The position numbers and the translations under genes were made by a program. Of a stretch of 64,000 nt of DNA, positions 10,563 to 21,024 are shown piece by piece (the stretch's first letter is position 1; each line of letters starts with the position of its first letter). The notes below the pieces were generated by a model. It was given only the letters and a program-made list of their open reading frames with translations, made no database searches and was not told the origin of the DNA. The DNA is from Campanula takesimana (taxonomy: Eukaryota > Streptophyta > Magnoliopsida > Asterales > Campanulaceae): positions 122,630-186,629 of the forward strand of contig JAOWBW010001823.1 of assembly GCA_026119855.1 (NCBI GenBank), in the 5' to 3' direction.

Positions 10563-13063
10563 TGTAACGACCCAAACGTTTCAATAATAATATTTATCCA
10601 TAAACTGGGAAATCCCAAACGTCAAACACAAATTCAAATCCAACATTCACTTGTAACGGCTAGTATATCTAACCACCCTTCAAAACAGTGCGGAAGCATA
10701 ACTATAATTCAAACTTCAACGGCTAGTACAACCCACTAGCTCTAACATAAAACAAAACAATTGAATAAAAACTCTTCGATTGAACCACGGACTGTCCTTT
10801 CTTGCGATCCAATCATTCCTTATCTACTGATGCAGCGCAGTAGAGCAGTTCGGCAACCAGGCGCCCGCTCGACCTCACCCGAGCACCCGCTTACCTCGGT
10901 GATATTTGGCCGATCGTCTGATTCACACCGAGCGCCCGCCTGGTCTAGGGCGAGCGCCCGCTCGCTTGCCGCACAGGAATTTTCCCAGTTTTCGTTTTCG
11001 ATTTAATTAAACACTTTAGGGTATTTTTGGTATTTTTGTTGCTTTCGTTTTTGGGAGTATAAAACCTATTTTAGGGTTTGTAAACATTATTCTTTGATCT
11101 TATTATTCAATTGTAACTTTTGCACATCTTATGTAAACCTAAGTCATTCAATTGACTTGCAGAATAATATCTTTGGGGATTATTGTTAGAGGGATCTTTC
11201 ATCCTATTATTTTTAAGGGTTAATTTCGATTAATCCTTGTTTATTCCGCTGCGTTTCACATCATGTACTCTTTACCTGGGGGGGGGAATATAAGAAGGGG
11301 TGAGCGAACAATGCTCAGTAAGGTCCTACGCCGCCCCTTCGGTTTCTAAGAAGGGGTGACCTCAAAGAGTGTATCAATAAACAATTTTCAATGAAACGGA
11401 CTAATTAATCAATCCAAACAATAACCTTATTCTCAATACAAAGAAAGGGATCATGGCTCAATTCAATATTCAATAATGCGTAAAATCAATTATGATCACT
11501 TAATATTCTTATCGTCAAGTCAATATTCAAAAAGTAACCCAAAGGGGTACAATAGTTGATGTATCAATGTTTCGGTATATCCGGATAACCTATACAACCA
11601 CAATTTCAGTGGTGTCGATATCGATGTTTAATGCCACATAGGCATGTCATGAACTAACCCTCATGACTAGGTGTCAATGGTATATCAATTATAACACATA
11701 AATAAATGGGTGTCATTAAGTGATCATTCTTTTATCAATGAGGCTCTTTAATTGACCAAGAAATCAATGTCAATTTAAGCTTAGCTTTCAATGACGAAAT
11801 CACTTGGAGTGAATTCCAATCAAAAGTTACCGGTCATAGTGGTAATACAATAATTACTCTAGGAATGGAGGGGCAATCGATAACGATATACAATAAGACT
11901 AAGAGATGTAAATCCCTTACCTTAACTGCGAGCTTTCTCGAAGTACGAAGAAACGTGCCCTTCACTTGGGCTTCCCAAAATCTAATAAAAATATATTTAA
12001 TATTATTAACGAAACTAAATAACTAATTGTCATTTCTTAATCTCTTAGAGTTGCTTGCGATCATCATAACTTGAAGACCCTTCCTAGTGTATAAATTTCT
12101 AATTATGGTTTGATTGTGGCAATCTACAAACATTTAGACCAAACTGTAATTATTAATATAACATGGGTTAAATGAAAATTTTGTTTCACCATAGTCAAAA
12201 TCCAATAGTCATTATACGAGAGCCTTGTATGTGCTCGGCCGACCGAACGTACCCTCTGAGCACACTTCAATTCATTTGATTTCTATCATTTTTTATTCTT
12301 TTTGTTTTATTGATCACTTATCACATATCCCTTATATATGGAATGAATATTTTCTTTGAGTAATATCAAGGCTTCTTCCCTAATAAACCCAACCAACACA
12401 ATTGCCTCGACCGACCTACCTACTGACATGGTCTTTCTTTGATTTCATTTTACCCCAAATTCCAAATGTTGTTCTCTTATTTTGCAATCTCTCTTTTGAG
12501 TTGAAGCACAACTTCATACCATAAAATAAAAGATTGAAAGTAGACTTACCTAACGATGAAACCCAACGTCGCAACAACTACTTCCTGCCTTCGAAAAGCA
12601 GCTCCGTGCCGCCCCGTACCAGATTTACACTTCATTCCCTCTCTTTCTCTCCAAGAAGTGCACACAAAAAGCAAAAACCATCGCCTCCTTTTATACTACT
12701 CTTACAGAGACTCCTAGCGTCCGACTTTAAGGATGTCGACACAAATCGTTTCTCCTACCTTCCATTGCAACCCATCCGTATTCTCCCGTAACTACTGCAA
12801 TAACTTTATTTTATTTTTTATTTCCTCACAATAGCCTCAAATAAAACCCTAAAAGATGTTATACTTAGAAATCCAAATCAGCCCACTCATTAACCAAAGT
12901 CAACTCCAAATCTTATGTAAGCCTTAGAGAGTTTTAAGTCCAAACGGCCCAACAGGCCAATTAGCATGAAAGTCCACTGATTCCGAATTTGATTAATTTA
13001 CTAATTTCATTAAAAATAGATATTTTATCATTATCATTAAATTTTATTTTTCGGGTTATTACA
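10563..13063 (-). repeat. 5' LTR of the Tekay-like element (with inserted solo LTR)
   Basis: Plus-strand start TGTAACGACCC, end GGTTATTACA. 2501 bp including a 436-bp solo LTR and its 5-bp duplication. Followed by target duplication TAAAC. Differs from the 3' LTR by roughly 40 small changes counted by eye. Confidence 0.93.
10828..11263 (+). repeat. Solo LTR (436 bp) inside the 5' LTR
   Basis: Starts TGATG and ends CATCA, flanked by TCTAC (10823-10827) and TGTAC (11264-11268), a 5-bp duplication with one mismatch. The empty site TCTACTCTTTACC is present in the other LTR. A TATA box (GTATAAAAC, near 11058) precedes a plausible transcript start, so the strand is probably plus. The first 150 bases are CG-rich with repeated GCGCCCGC words. 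No internal retroelement sequence is left, which fits recombination between two LTRs. Confidence 0.85.
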
Positions 13064-13386
13064 TAAACAGATGCCAAAGCTAAAATGCAATAGAAAAAAC
13101 TAATTAAACTGCAATTTAACCGTGACACCTCTTGAGTTTATCACTGTGTTATTTTTTAAAAAAACAATGTAATGAAAATTTAGACAACCGTGATTTTGTG
13201 ATTTTACAGTAGTTTACTATCCAGCCTTTCGTATTGACTCTTCATAAAATGATTTAATATTGACATCGAGATGCGAAATATCTGAAGTTAAATATTTAAT
13301 TTGAAAGGTAGATGAAAAATTTAACGTCACAAGTTGGTGAATTTGCAGGGTGGACGTGGATATATTGAAATAGAGCAATTTTATAG

Positions 13387-13564
13387 GAGCAATGCTAAGT
13401 ACACAAAATAAAGTCACAAAATTTTGTTGATAAAATGAGGTGGCGTTATTTTATAGTTTGCATCGATAATAGACCCGCCACACCTAATTAAAAACACATA
13501 ATATCATTACACTTAGGATTTTGTAAGCAAGATTTTGTGACTTTTTTTGCCCCTAATATTATTT
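13387..13564. mobile_element. Mutator-type MITE, family A copy 2 (178 bp, 9-bp TSD)
   Basis: Exact 9-bp duplication ATTTTATAG at 13378-13386 and 13565-13573. Ends: GAGCAATGCTAAG and complement AAATAATATTAGGGGC, both leading to AAAGTCACAAAAT. The shared middle word TCGATAATAGACCCGCCACA also occurs in copy 1 (near 2380-2400). Confidence 0.88.
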
Positions 13565-13573
13565 ATTTTATAG

Positions 13574-14386
13574 ACGCAAAATTAAGGTGAAATCTTGCTT
13601 AAAAAATGACGTTGTCATACAATGATTAAGATTTTTTTCTAAAATATGATTGCTTATCATTTTTAAAAATATTACTATTCTGTTTTGGCATAATTGTTGT
13701 ATGTTTGACTAATTAATCAATATGGTTGAAGATTGACCAACATTTAACAATTTAATAATTTACATGAACTCCTAAAGATTATATTTTAATTTTTTTATTT
13801 TTTATTTTGGGGGGGGGGGGTGTCAGATTTAAAGATTATAAGTATCCGATTCTCTATTAAACTTCTATTATAATTTTCACAATCTCATAAAAATAATTAA
13901 ATTTAATATATTTATGGTTAAACTCATACTTAAATTGACCAAAAATTAAACATGCAATAATTTTTTTATACCGCATACTAAACATTCATTTACTTCTCTG
14001 CCTCAACTTCTCTGATTTTCACAAAATTCATCTTTTTCTTCCTTAATTAATTAAGCAACGACACAATTTTTTGTAATTTCAATTACTGAAATTACAAACC
14101 ATTGTGTTATTGTTTTCATTTCCATTTAGTTTGTATTTCATATTTCAGTTTTTTTATTTTTCGTTATAATAATAAGTTTCTCCATTTTGTTGGGAGCCGT
14201 TGCTTTCTCCCCGTCGTTGGGAGCCGTTACTTTTTCCCCGCCGTTGGGAGCCTATGTTTATGTGTTTGTTTGTTGTTTTCTTCATTGTGAAAAGGCAAAT
14301 GATGAATCTTCACAACAAAAAGGTGATCATTGTTCTTACTACATAGGGATGCTTTGTGAAATTTGAGATGTTTGGTGGATGTGGAC
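13574..14386. other. AT-rich intergenic DNA with G-run, hairpin and short repeats
   Basis: No gene supported. Contents: a G12 run near 13809; a hairpin at 14061-14107 with 21-base arms (ACACAATTTTTTGTAATTTC paired with the complement of GAAATTACAAACCATTGTGT, two or three mismatches, 5-base loop); and three copies of GTTGGGAGCCGTT(G/A)CTTT at about 14189-14252, unit about 28 bp. Confidence 0.6.
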
Positions 14387-14391
14387 GTGTC

Positions 14392-14990
14392 TGATGACGC
14401 CCTGAAAATCTGGGGTCAAGGAGAGGGATCTCCAACTTGATATTTCCGATTCCTGGATCACAACACAAACAAAACACCGTTAAGACCAGAGCCGGGTTTG
14501 AATTCGGCTTAGGCCCTCGGGTGTGAGAGTAAGATCTCTGAGGAAAACCTAAGAAGAAAGGCTTGTGAATGCCTTGTGTGTGTGAATTAGGGTTAGAATA
14601 CGTACCTTGCCCATGGGGGCGTAAAAGAGTATTTATAGGTAATAGAAGAGAGAGAATAAAAGGAGAAGATCTGGACATTAACCGACTTGGGACACGTGCC
14701 AGGATCTCATTGGATGATGGGTCCACCACTCGTGATCGTGGTCTGACAGGTACGGATCGTTAACGTCCCTTGGACGTATTTGCCAGCTGTAAAGTGCAAT
14801 TCCCGGGCTTATTAGTGAATGACGGGAGGCAAAGCCTTCCTCGAGCCGGATCTCCGATTATGCTCGATCCTCGGTCACTAGCTTCCCCGGGTTCGCCGGT
14901 TCGGGCTCGAGATTCATGGTCCGGTTAAAATAGCTCGATCGGTCCGGTTCGCCCGGGCTTGGCCCCGGTCTAACAAGCTCGGGCTCATCA
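14392..14990 (-). repeat. 3' LTR of the Tat-lineage element (599 bp)
   Basis: Plus-strand ends TGATGACG and GCTCATCA. A TATA-like word on the minus strand (CTATAAATACTC, about 14627-14640) marks the promoter region. It is CG-rich near the inner end (GCCCGGGC, CCCCGG). The bordering minus-strand polypurine-like tract GTTAGGGGCCAC is at 14991-15002. Confidence 0.93.
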
Positions 14991-15307
14991 GTGGCCCCTA
15001 ACTCCAAGGATCAGCTTATTTATGAGCGATGCGAGGAGTTACATCTCTATAACTCGATCCGGGCCGATCTGGGTCGAATTCTGGTACATTGTAGAACGAT
15101 ACGGGAGTCTTACGATAGTAGTTGGTGATGGGACGGTAGGCCCCTCATGCCAGTCACCTGACATGCTTTTTGCAGCTGAAAAGACACGTTACATACGCAT
15201 TTAATGCGCACCGTCATCAATTTTTTAAAAAGTAATTCCCGCCTCTTCGTTTCCCGGGTACACGTAGGGTCAATCCCGGGTCATAGGTTGAGTCCGACCC
15301 ATTTTAG

Positions 15308-15319
15308 GCTATATAAATA
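15308..15319 (+). promoter_or_regulatory. TATA box for the antisense gene
   Basis: CTATATAAATAA on the plus strand, about 630 bp before the first long reading frame and inside the element just past the LTR. It suggests the antisense gene has its own promoter rather than using the LTR. A transcript start would be expected near 15340-15350. Confidence 0.6.
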
Positions 15320-17163
15320 ACCCCAAATTGAATCATTACAAACTTTCAACACCCTTAACCCTCTGCTATTGCGCTCGGAAAAATTATTGCTATCAACGTC
15401 AACGAATTGATTCTTCTATTTCCTTAGCTCGATCGATTGTCAGGTAGCGCCTTAGATTTCGCTTTCGTCGCTTGATTTTAAACTGCTAACTCTTTAATTT
15501 TGAGCTTTTTCCAACCGCCGCCTTCTCAAAGTCTTGAGATCACGAACAATGTTTTTCCAACTTGTAACCGATTGAATCATATTTTCTTAGGAATCTCTGG
15601 TTCGTCCTTGGATTTTTTAAAGTTTCTCGAAAAAAGCTTCTAACTTCGACCATGGATGAACTGGACCTGGGGCGGATGCTTCGTCCGGACCTCTATGGTT
15701 GTTGTCGGAAAACGGGAGGAATTTATAGATTTTTAATAAATGCTTAAAAACGGCTTTCTCTGTCTGCTTTCAAAACAATAGGAACAGTCTACGAGTGGGA
15801 CTCCTGGATTCTACCCCTGTTGTGGGAGACACGTCCCTCGGTCCACTATGACTCCGGGAGAATGAGGGTTCTGGGGGGTTAGGAACAGTTAGGGATTTTT
15901 GTGAAGGCCGTATTAACTCGATTCCCAAATAATGTAGATATGGCTGGCAATGCTAGAAGGTTGGTGAGGTTAGGTGGAGACCGTGTATCTACAAGCGGGA
16001 CTGATTCCCGGACTTGGCTGGATACCCCTCTGGATGATGTTTTGCCTGTCCATGACCAAGACCACGATATTCCCATGAATGCTGGTGTGATCGAAGTGAC
16101 CAGCAGCGGGGATGCTTCTGAGCGGGCTGACGAAGAAGACAGTTTTTTGTTGGATGAGCCTGCCCAAGACGTCGATGAAGAAGGGTCTTCTGGTACCCCT
16201 ACGGATTCACGCGAGCATTTAGAGAGATTGGCCCCTGATACCGCCCACAAAGTTAACTTGCTTCGTTCTCCAGTTAGGATTGTAGATTCTTTTCCTGAGG
16301 GTCCGGATAATAGGGCAGTTATCAAGCAGGTACATCTTGCTCTGGTGCGGGCTTAGGAGATGGGGATGAGCAGGATTCTGATGATGAGTTTTTGTCACAA
16401 TTTCGTATTGACTCCAAAGTCTATCTTGTCAGCGGTCTGGGTGAGTATGAGTCGCCCATAGGAGGTGATACGATGACTCCCTCTTTGGTCTGGACAGAGA
16501 ACCTTGCCTGTGTCTTTTTTCCGGTTCAATTTGAAAACGGGCTCCGCCTTCCCCTAGATCCTTTCATTTGTGAATTTCTTGAATTTACTCACTGCCTACC
16601 GATGGATTTGACCCCAAATGCCATTCGCTATTTGGTATCTTTTATAGTCGTAAGCCGCGTTCTAGGATATGAACCTTCTTTATCCGCCCTTCGTATTTAC
16701 TTTACTCACCAAATAACTGCGGGGTGCTTAAGCTTGAAGACCAAACCGCGATCTGAGAAGATTTTTTCCGCCGCTTCGAATAAATTTGATCAATGGAAAA
16801 GATCTCCCCTTGTTGTTCAAAATCGATTAGGCTGGCCTTTCTCTCATCCGAATAATATAGCTCCCATCTCGGTCTCCCAAAAGATTTTTCCCGATCCTGC
16901 GGAAGGCCGCGAACTTAGTGCTGCTATGGAGGCTTATCTTGATCGGTTTAAAAGGAGAGTTATCCAGGATGGCCAGGCAGTTGAAATCCCTCAGGTCTTT
17001 GACGTCCAAGCTATCATAAATAATGAAGAGCTTTTGATTTTTGCCGGGGTGGCTCCAAGTGGTGCTTCTGGCCCCGAGCCTAGGGTTAACATGGCCCCTT
17101 TGTTGCGAGATCCTGACTGGAAAATTCATCAGTCATTTGCTTTTGTTTCTGAGTGCTCTGCTT

Positions 17164-17287
17164 GTAATTAGGGGGAGACGTGTCCTGACCCTGGTTTACT
17201 CGGTCTCTTTTATTGTACTCTTTCAGATTGCTTTTCTTGTTTTCCTCGTTCTATTTTTATTTATCTGATCATTATCCTTGATTGCAG
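17164..17287 (+). other. Predicted intron 1 of the antisense gene (124 nt)
   Basis: Donor GTAATT after GCTCTGCTT; acceptor TTGATTGCAG. The intron is T-rich with in-frame stops, and splicing restores one continuous frame across the junction (codon T-AT). Confidence 0.65.
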
Positions 17288-17934
17288 ATCCAACTGATAC
17301 AATGCCTCCAAAATCTGCCACCGAGATCAAGCAAGCGGCCCGGGCTGTCGCTCTTGCTGAGAAACAAAGGAGAGCGGACGCTCTAAAGATGACGGAGGCT
17401 CCGGGGAATAAAGTCCCCGTCACGGACAAAGTTGATAAAACCGGAGCGGTGGTTTTTTCTCAGCCTACATTGACTCGGAACTTGCCACTAAATCCCCGTG
17501 GTACTGGCCGCGGCAAAGGTTTGATCGGTACCGGCCACTCTACTCAAACTTCTACGGATTCGGGCATTATTCCTCCTGAGCAATCAAAAAAGAGGTCCGC
17601 AACCGGGGACCCCGCGTTATCACAAAAAGACGAACATCATAAGACCATCTCCTCTTCCGATTTCACCGTTCTGTCCCCCACAAAAGGGACTATGTGCTCT
17701 AATCTTTATCCGGTGGAATTGATTGAAGATCGAGAGAGCGCCAAGGAATTTGGTCTTAAAATTGCCAAAGCTCCAGATGTATATGGGGTGGATCTCCAAA
17801 GCCGCCGAAGCGCTAATGCTTATGTGGGTGATTGATTACTACACCGCCTTCATTTTTCTGATTATCAACAGAAAGTCTTGGCTGCCTCAAATCCTATTTT
17901 TGCTACGGGTCATGCGGGCTTGGCCCTGACCGAG

Positions 17935-18004
17935 GTATTTTCATGACTTTGCTTGTCACTGGGTCCCTTTCTTTCCCCGGTATAACTTCCTTTGTTTTTT
18001 GTAG
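17935..18004 (+). other. Predicted intron 2 of the antisense gene (70 nt)
   Basis: Donor ACCGAG/GTATTT and acceptor TTTTTTGTAG/GTTGCC. T-rich, near the usual minimum length for plant introns. The frame is kept: ...GLALTE then VANDIIYLHTRHEAD. Confidence 0.65.
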
Positions 18005-18925
18005 GTTGCCAATGATATTATTTATCTGCACACTCGTCATGAGGCAGATGCCGTCCAGATCGCCGCGAGGAACAGAGAGTTGCTTGATGCAAAGGAAGAG
18101 ATTCAGAAGCTAACCAAAGCCCTGGACATATCAAGCATGGAGTTGAAAAGCAAGAATGCAGAGGTTATGAGCGCAGCCAAAGAAGTATCCAAACTAAACA
18201 ACGATCTGACTGTTGCTAGGGAAGCTAAAGAACAAGCTGAGGCTGAGAAGGCGAGTGTCGATGCCTGCAATGCTGAGCTTCTGAGGTCCTTAGAGGCGGA
18301 AAAGAAGAAAGTCGAGGAGCTGTCGAACAAAATGGATGAGCTGGATGGCAAACTGCTTGACCAGATGCGCTTTGAGAAAGACCAAGAGCTTGTCTTGAAG
18401 GAGGAGAGAGCCGCGGCGGTCAAAGAATTTGAAGATTCTAAGGAGCTTTCTGATCGGTTAGACGTTGCGGGCGTGGAACAATACGAACAAGCGATTCATA
18501 CAGTTGCCCGTAATCTTGCGGCCACGGGAAAATATACTGCCCAAGACATAACGATTATTTGTTCTATTGTGGCCACGGATCTCGAGTGCTTTATCGGTCA
18601 TTCCCTCGTGCCCTTTGCTGACTACCAGCTCGCAGCCCTTCCTGAATCGGTCCGTAATGCTCTTCCTCCGGTCTCACCTGTAACCGTCCAGCAATTATTG
18701 AAGGAGATTGATGATTTACAGTTTTCAGTTGACAAGACCGCATTATCTTTGGCCGCAGCTCTGGAAAAGGTTTTCGGCCCCGGTGGCCCCTATGTTAAAG
18801 GTATTGTTCTTCCCTTTTCCACTTTTGCCTCTGCTTTGGTTGAAGCTCATGCCGTTTCTGCATCTGATCCTGCTGCCTCTGAATCTATTCCAGAAGTGGA
18901 AGTCAATCCTCCCTCCGCAACCTGA

Positions 18926-19170
18926 AAATCAGACCGGTCTGCGTCCTGGGTATTTTTGTAATAGCATATATCTCTCAACATTTCGTACACTTTATTACTG
19001 TTGATATACCCCTTGGTATTTTGATCGTTTTTGCTGTTATATTATCACATGTGTTTTGCTTTCCTCAATTTTCCCTTCGTTATGTTTTGGCTTGAGTACT
19101 TCTTATTACATATTCCCCTTCGTATTTTTATAATAGGATAAATTTAAACTTAGCCATAATTTTTTGAGCT
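18926..19170. other. Spacer after the antisense gene
   Basis: T-rich non-coding sequence, likely the 3' untranslated part of the antisense gene. No clear poly(A) signal can be singled out. Confidence 0.45.
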
Positions 19171-19606
19171 TGCGGTCTAGCTCGAGTACATATGACCGCG
19201 CATCGTGCATGAAGAGTCATGCAACGGTATTTCCCTTGACGGGCTTATGGTCTAGCTTGAGGGCGTATGACCGCGCATCGTGCATGAGGAGTCATGCAAC
19301 GGTATTTCCCTTGACGGGCTTGCGGTCTAGCTCGAGGGCGTATGACCGTGCATCGTGCATGAGGAGTCATGCAACGGTATTTTCCTTGACGGGCTTGCAG
19401 TCTAGCTCGAGGGCATATGACCGCGCATCGTGCATGAGGAGTCATGCAACGGTATTTCCCTTGACGGGCTTGCAGTCTAGCTCGAGGGCGTATGACCGTG
19501 CATCGTGCATGGAGAGTTATGCAACGGTATTTCCCTTGACGGGCTTGCGGTCTAGCTCGAGGGCGTATGACCGCGCATCGTGCATGGAGAGTCATGCAAC
19601 GGCATG
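19171..19606. repeat. 75-bp minisatellite, about 5.8 copies
   Basis: Unit begins TGCGGTCTAGCTCGAGGGCG and contains CGTGCATGAGGAGTCATGCA. Copies start at 19171, 19246, 19321, 19396, 19471 and 19546, all exactly 75 bp apart. Because 75 is a multiple of three, open frames run through it on both strands; these are by-products. It lies between the ends of the two convergent transcripts of the Tat element. Confidence 0.95.
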
Positions 19607-19812
19607 GCACTTTGTTATACTTTGCCAAACACTTGCTTTTCTTTGAGATACAAGTCTAGTCTTTCTTTGAAACGTAACAAACATAATATCATTACTCTTT
19701 TAAGGAATGCTTGCTCATAGAGCTGTTACATCAAAGTCCTATTACAATAGAGAGATAGGAAAAAGATAAATTTCTAACTAAATATTCTTTCTAGATCCAG
19801 GGAGTTCATCTC

Positions 19813-21024
19813 TTAAGGGTAATATTTCTTCAAGTGATCACTGTGCCAAGCATTCTTTAAATCTTTCCCTTCTGTGGTGAGAAGCCTGTAAGTCCCCTCT
19901 TTTATGATCCGGGCAATTTGATAAGGTCCTTCCCAATTTGGTGAAAGTTTTTTATACCCGGGCGTTTTGCCTGTGACCTCAATTTATGCCCAATCTCCCA
20001 CAGCAAATGACCGTTTGTTTACCCTCTTGTCATGGTGAATCTTAGCCTTCTGTTTGTAATTAACCATTCTTTCTCTTGCTCGGAGGCGTCTCTCTTCGAG
20101 GTAATCAAGATCTCTTCGACGAGATTCCTCATTCTTTGTTTCATCGAAATGAGCAACCCTATACGTAGGTAACGCGGCCTCCACTGGCGCTACTGCCTCC
20201 GACCCATATGTTAAACAAAAAGGGGTCTCCCCAGTTGAGTTTCTTGTTGTAGTGCGGACGGGCCATAAAGCAGTGCTAAGTTCATCCAACCAACGTCCAC
20301 TTCTTCCTGTCAAATTTTTGTGGAGGGCGGTCATGAGTAATTTGTTGGCGGCCTCGGCCTAGCCGTTTGCTTGCGGTCTTGCCACTGAAGATTGGCGGTG
20401 TTCCACGTTAAGCCTTCTGCATTCAGCTGTGAACTTTCTTTGAAACTGGGGTCCATGATCCGAAACAATAGCCCGCGGTAATCCAAAACGACAATAGATA
20501 TGATCATGTACAAACTTAATGACGTTTGCCTCCGTAGTACTAGTCAATGCTTTAGCCTCTACCCATTTTGTAAAGCAATCTACCGCCACTACTACCATTT
20601 GAGCTCCTCCGGGGGCTTTAGGGTACGGCCCAATCATATCAATCCCCCACATATCGAATGCCCAAGTAGGAACTAACAACGTTTGCTCTGTAGAGGCCTG
20701 GCACTGGTCGCATTTGCGGACATATTCCTCCACGTCCTGCCTTATTGTCGACTAGTAGTATCCCAAAAACCGGATTTTATCAGCAAGCGTTCGGGCTCCC
20801 GGATGCCCTCCACATACTCCCTCGTGGACCTCGTATAACAAATTGGTTACCATTCCGGTCTTAACATATCTCAGCAGTGGTTTTGAAAAAGATCTTCGAT
20901 AGAGGATTCCATCAATGACCGTGTACCTGGCGGCCTGCTTCATCAGGATTTTCGCTCGGTCTGGGTCGTCGGGGAGGACTTGATTCTCTACGTATGCCTG
21001 CATTTCATCAACCCAATCCTTTTC
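19813..21024 (-). pseudogene. Tat-lineage integrase with stops
   Basis: On the minus strand: zinc-finger part HEGVCGGHPGARTLADKI and CDQCQ, then catalytic core with DMWGIDMIGPYP, IVSDHGPQF and the glutamate in AEAANK. C-terminal part continues to PNWEGPYQIARI and a final stop at 19813-19815. In-frame stops occur near 20749 (after FLGYY), at about 20356 (between ARPQANG and AEAANK, next to the catalytic glutamate) and at about 19984 (after VGDWA). The frame stays readable between them, so decay is recent and by point mutation. Confidence 0.9.

Larger units (their letters stand above)
3356..13063 (-). mobile_element. Complete Ty3/gypsy element, Tekay-like chromovirus, defective
   Basis: A 9708-bp unit flanked by the 5-bp target duplication TAAAC (3351-3355 and 13064-13068). 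It has two LTRs of about 2.06 kb once later insertions are removed, a PBS complementary to initiator tRNA-Met, a polypurine tract, and pol in the order RT-RNase H-integrase-chromodomain on the minus strand. That order and the chromodomain-like tail place it in the chromoviruses; long LTRs and sequence style suggest Tekay/Del. Pol carries stops and frameshifts, and most of gag and all of protease are missing, so it cannot move by itself. I counted roughly 40 differences between the LTRs by eye, about 2%. Confidence 0.93.
15940..18925 (+). pseudogene. Antisense gene of Tat-type element (gypsy-type transposon domain plus coiled coil)
   Basis: Runs opposite to gag-pol. Exon part 1 (ATG at 15940, MAGNARRLVRLGG, to about 16326) is acidic and Ser-rich; a one-base frame change near 16327-16350 leads into the part with DEFLSQFRIDSKVY, LPLDPFICEFLEFTHC, LTPNAIRYLVSFIVV and LSALRIYFTHQI, which resembles the plant family called putative gypsy-type transposon (PF04195). 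Intron 1 (17164-17287) joins this in frame to a basic, Lys/Pro/Gly-rich part; a TGA at 17833-17835 interrupts sequence that stays coding-like to 17934; intron 2 (17935-18004) leads to a long coiled coil (about 18080-18450, Ala/Glu/Lys heptads) and a C-terminus ending at 18925. Product role unknown. The frameshift and stop mean this copy is probably dead. Confidence 0.82.

Noticed and set aside
5889..12791. Near-identical 85-codon plus-strand frames in both LTRs of the Tekay-like element (5889-6146, 12534-12791)
   Set aside because: They are conserved only because the two LTRs are copies of each other, run antisense to the element, and show no recognisable domain.
14310..14729. 139-codon minus-strand frame across the 3' LTR of the Tat element
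   Set aside because: It crosses the element boundary and the target duplication, and its LTR part recurs in the other LTR; not a gene.
16327..16360. A 27-nt intron (GT...AG) between the first two parts of the antisense gene
   Set aside because: Far below the minimum for plant introns; a one-base frameshift is simpler.
19171..19606. Regular 75-bp repeats considered as a CRISPR-like array
   Set aside because: Direct tandem repeats with no unique spacers, in a plant retrotransposon.
19164..19646. Repetitive 160- and 127-codon frames on both strands over the 75-bp minisatellite
   Set aside because: A 75-bp unit is a multiple of three, so open frames are automatic; no coding signal beyond that.
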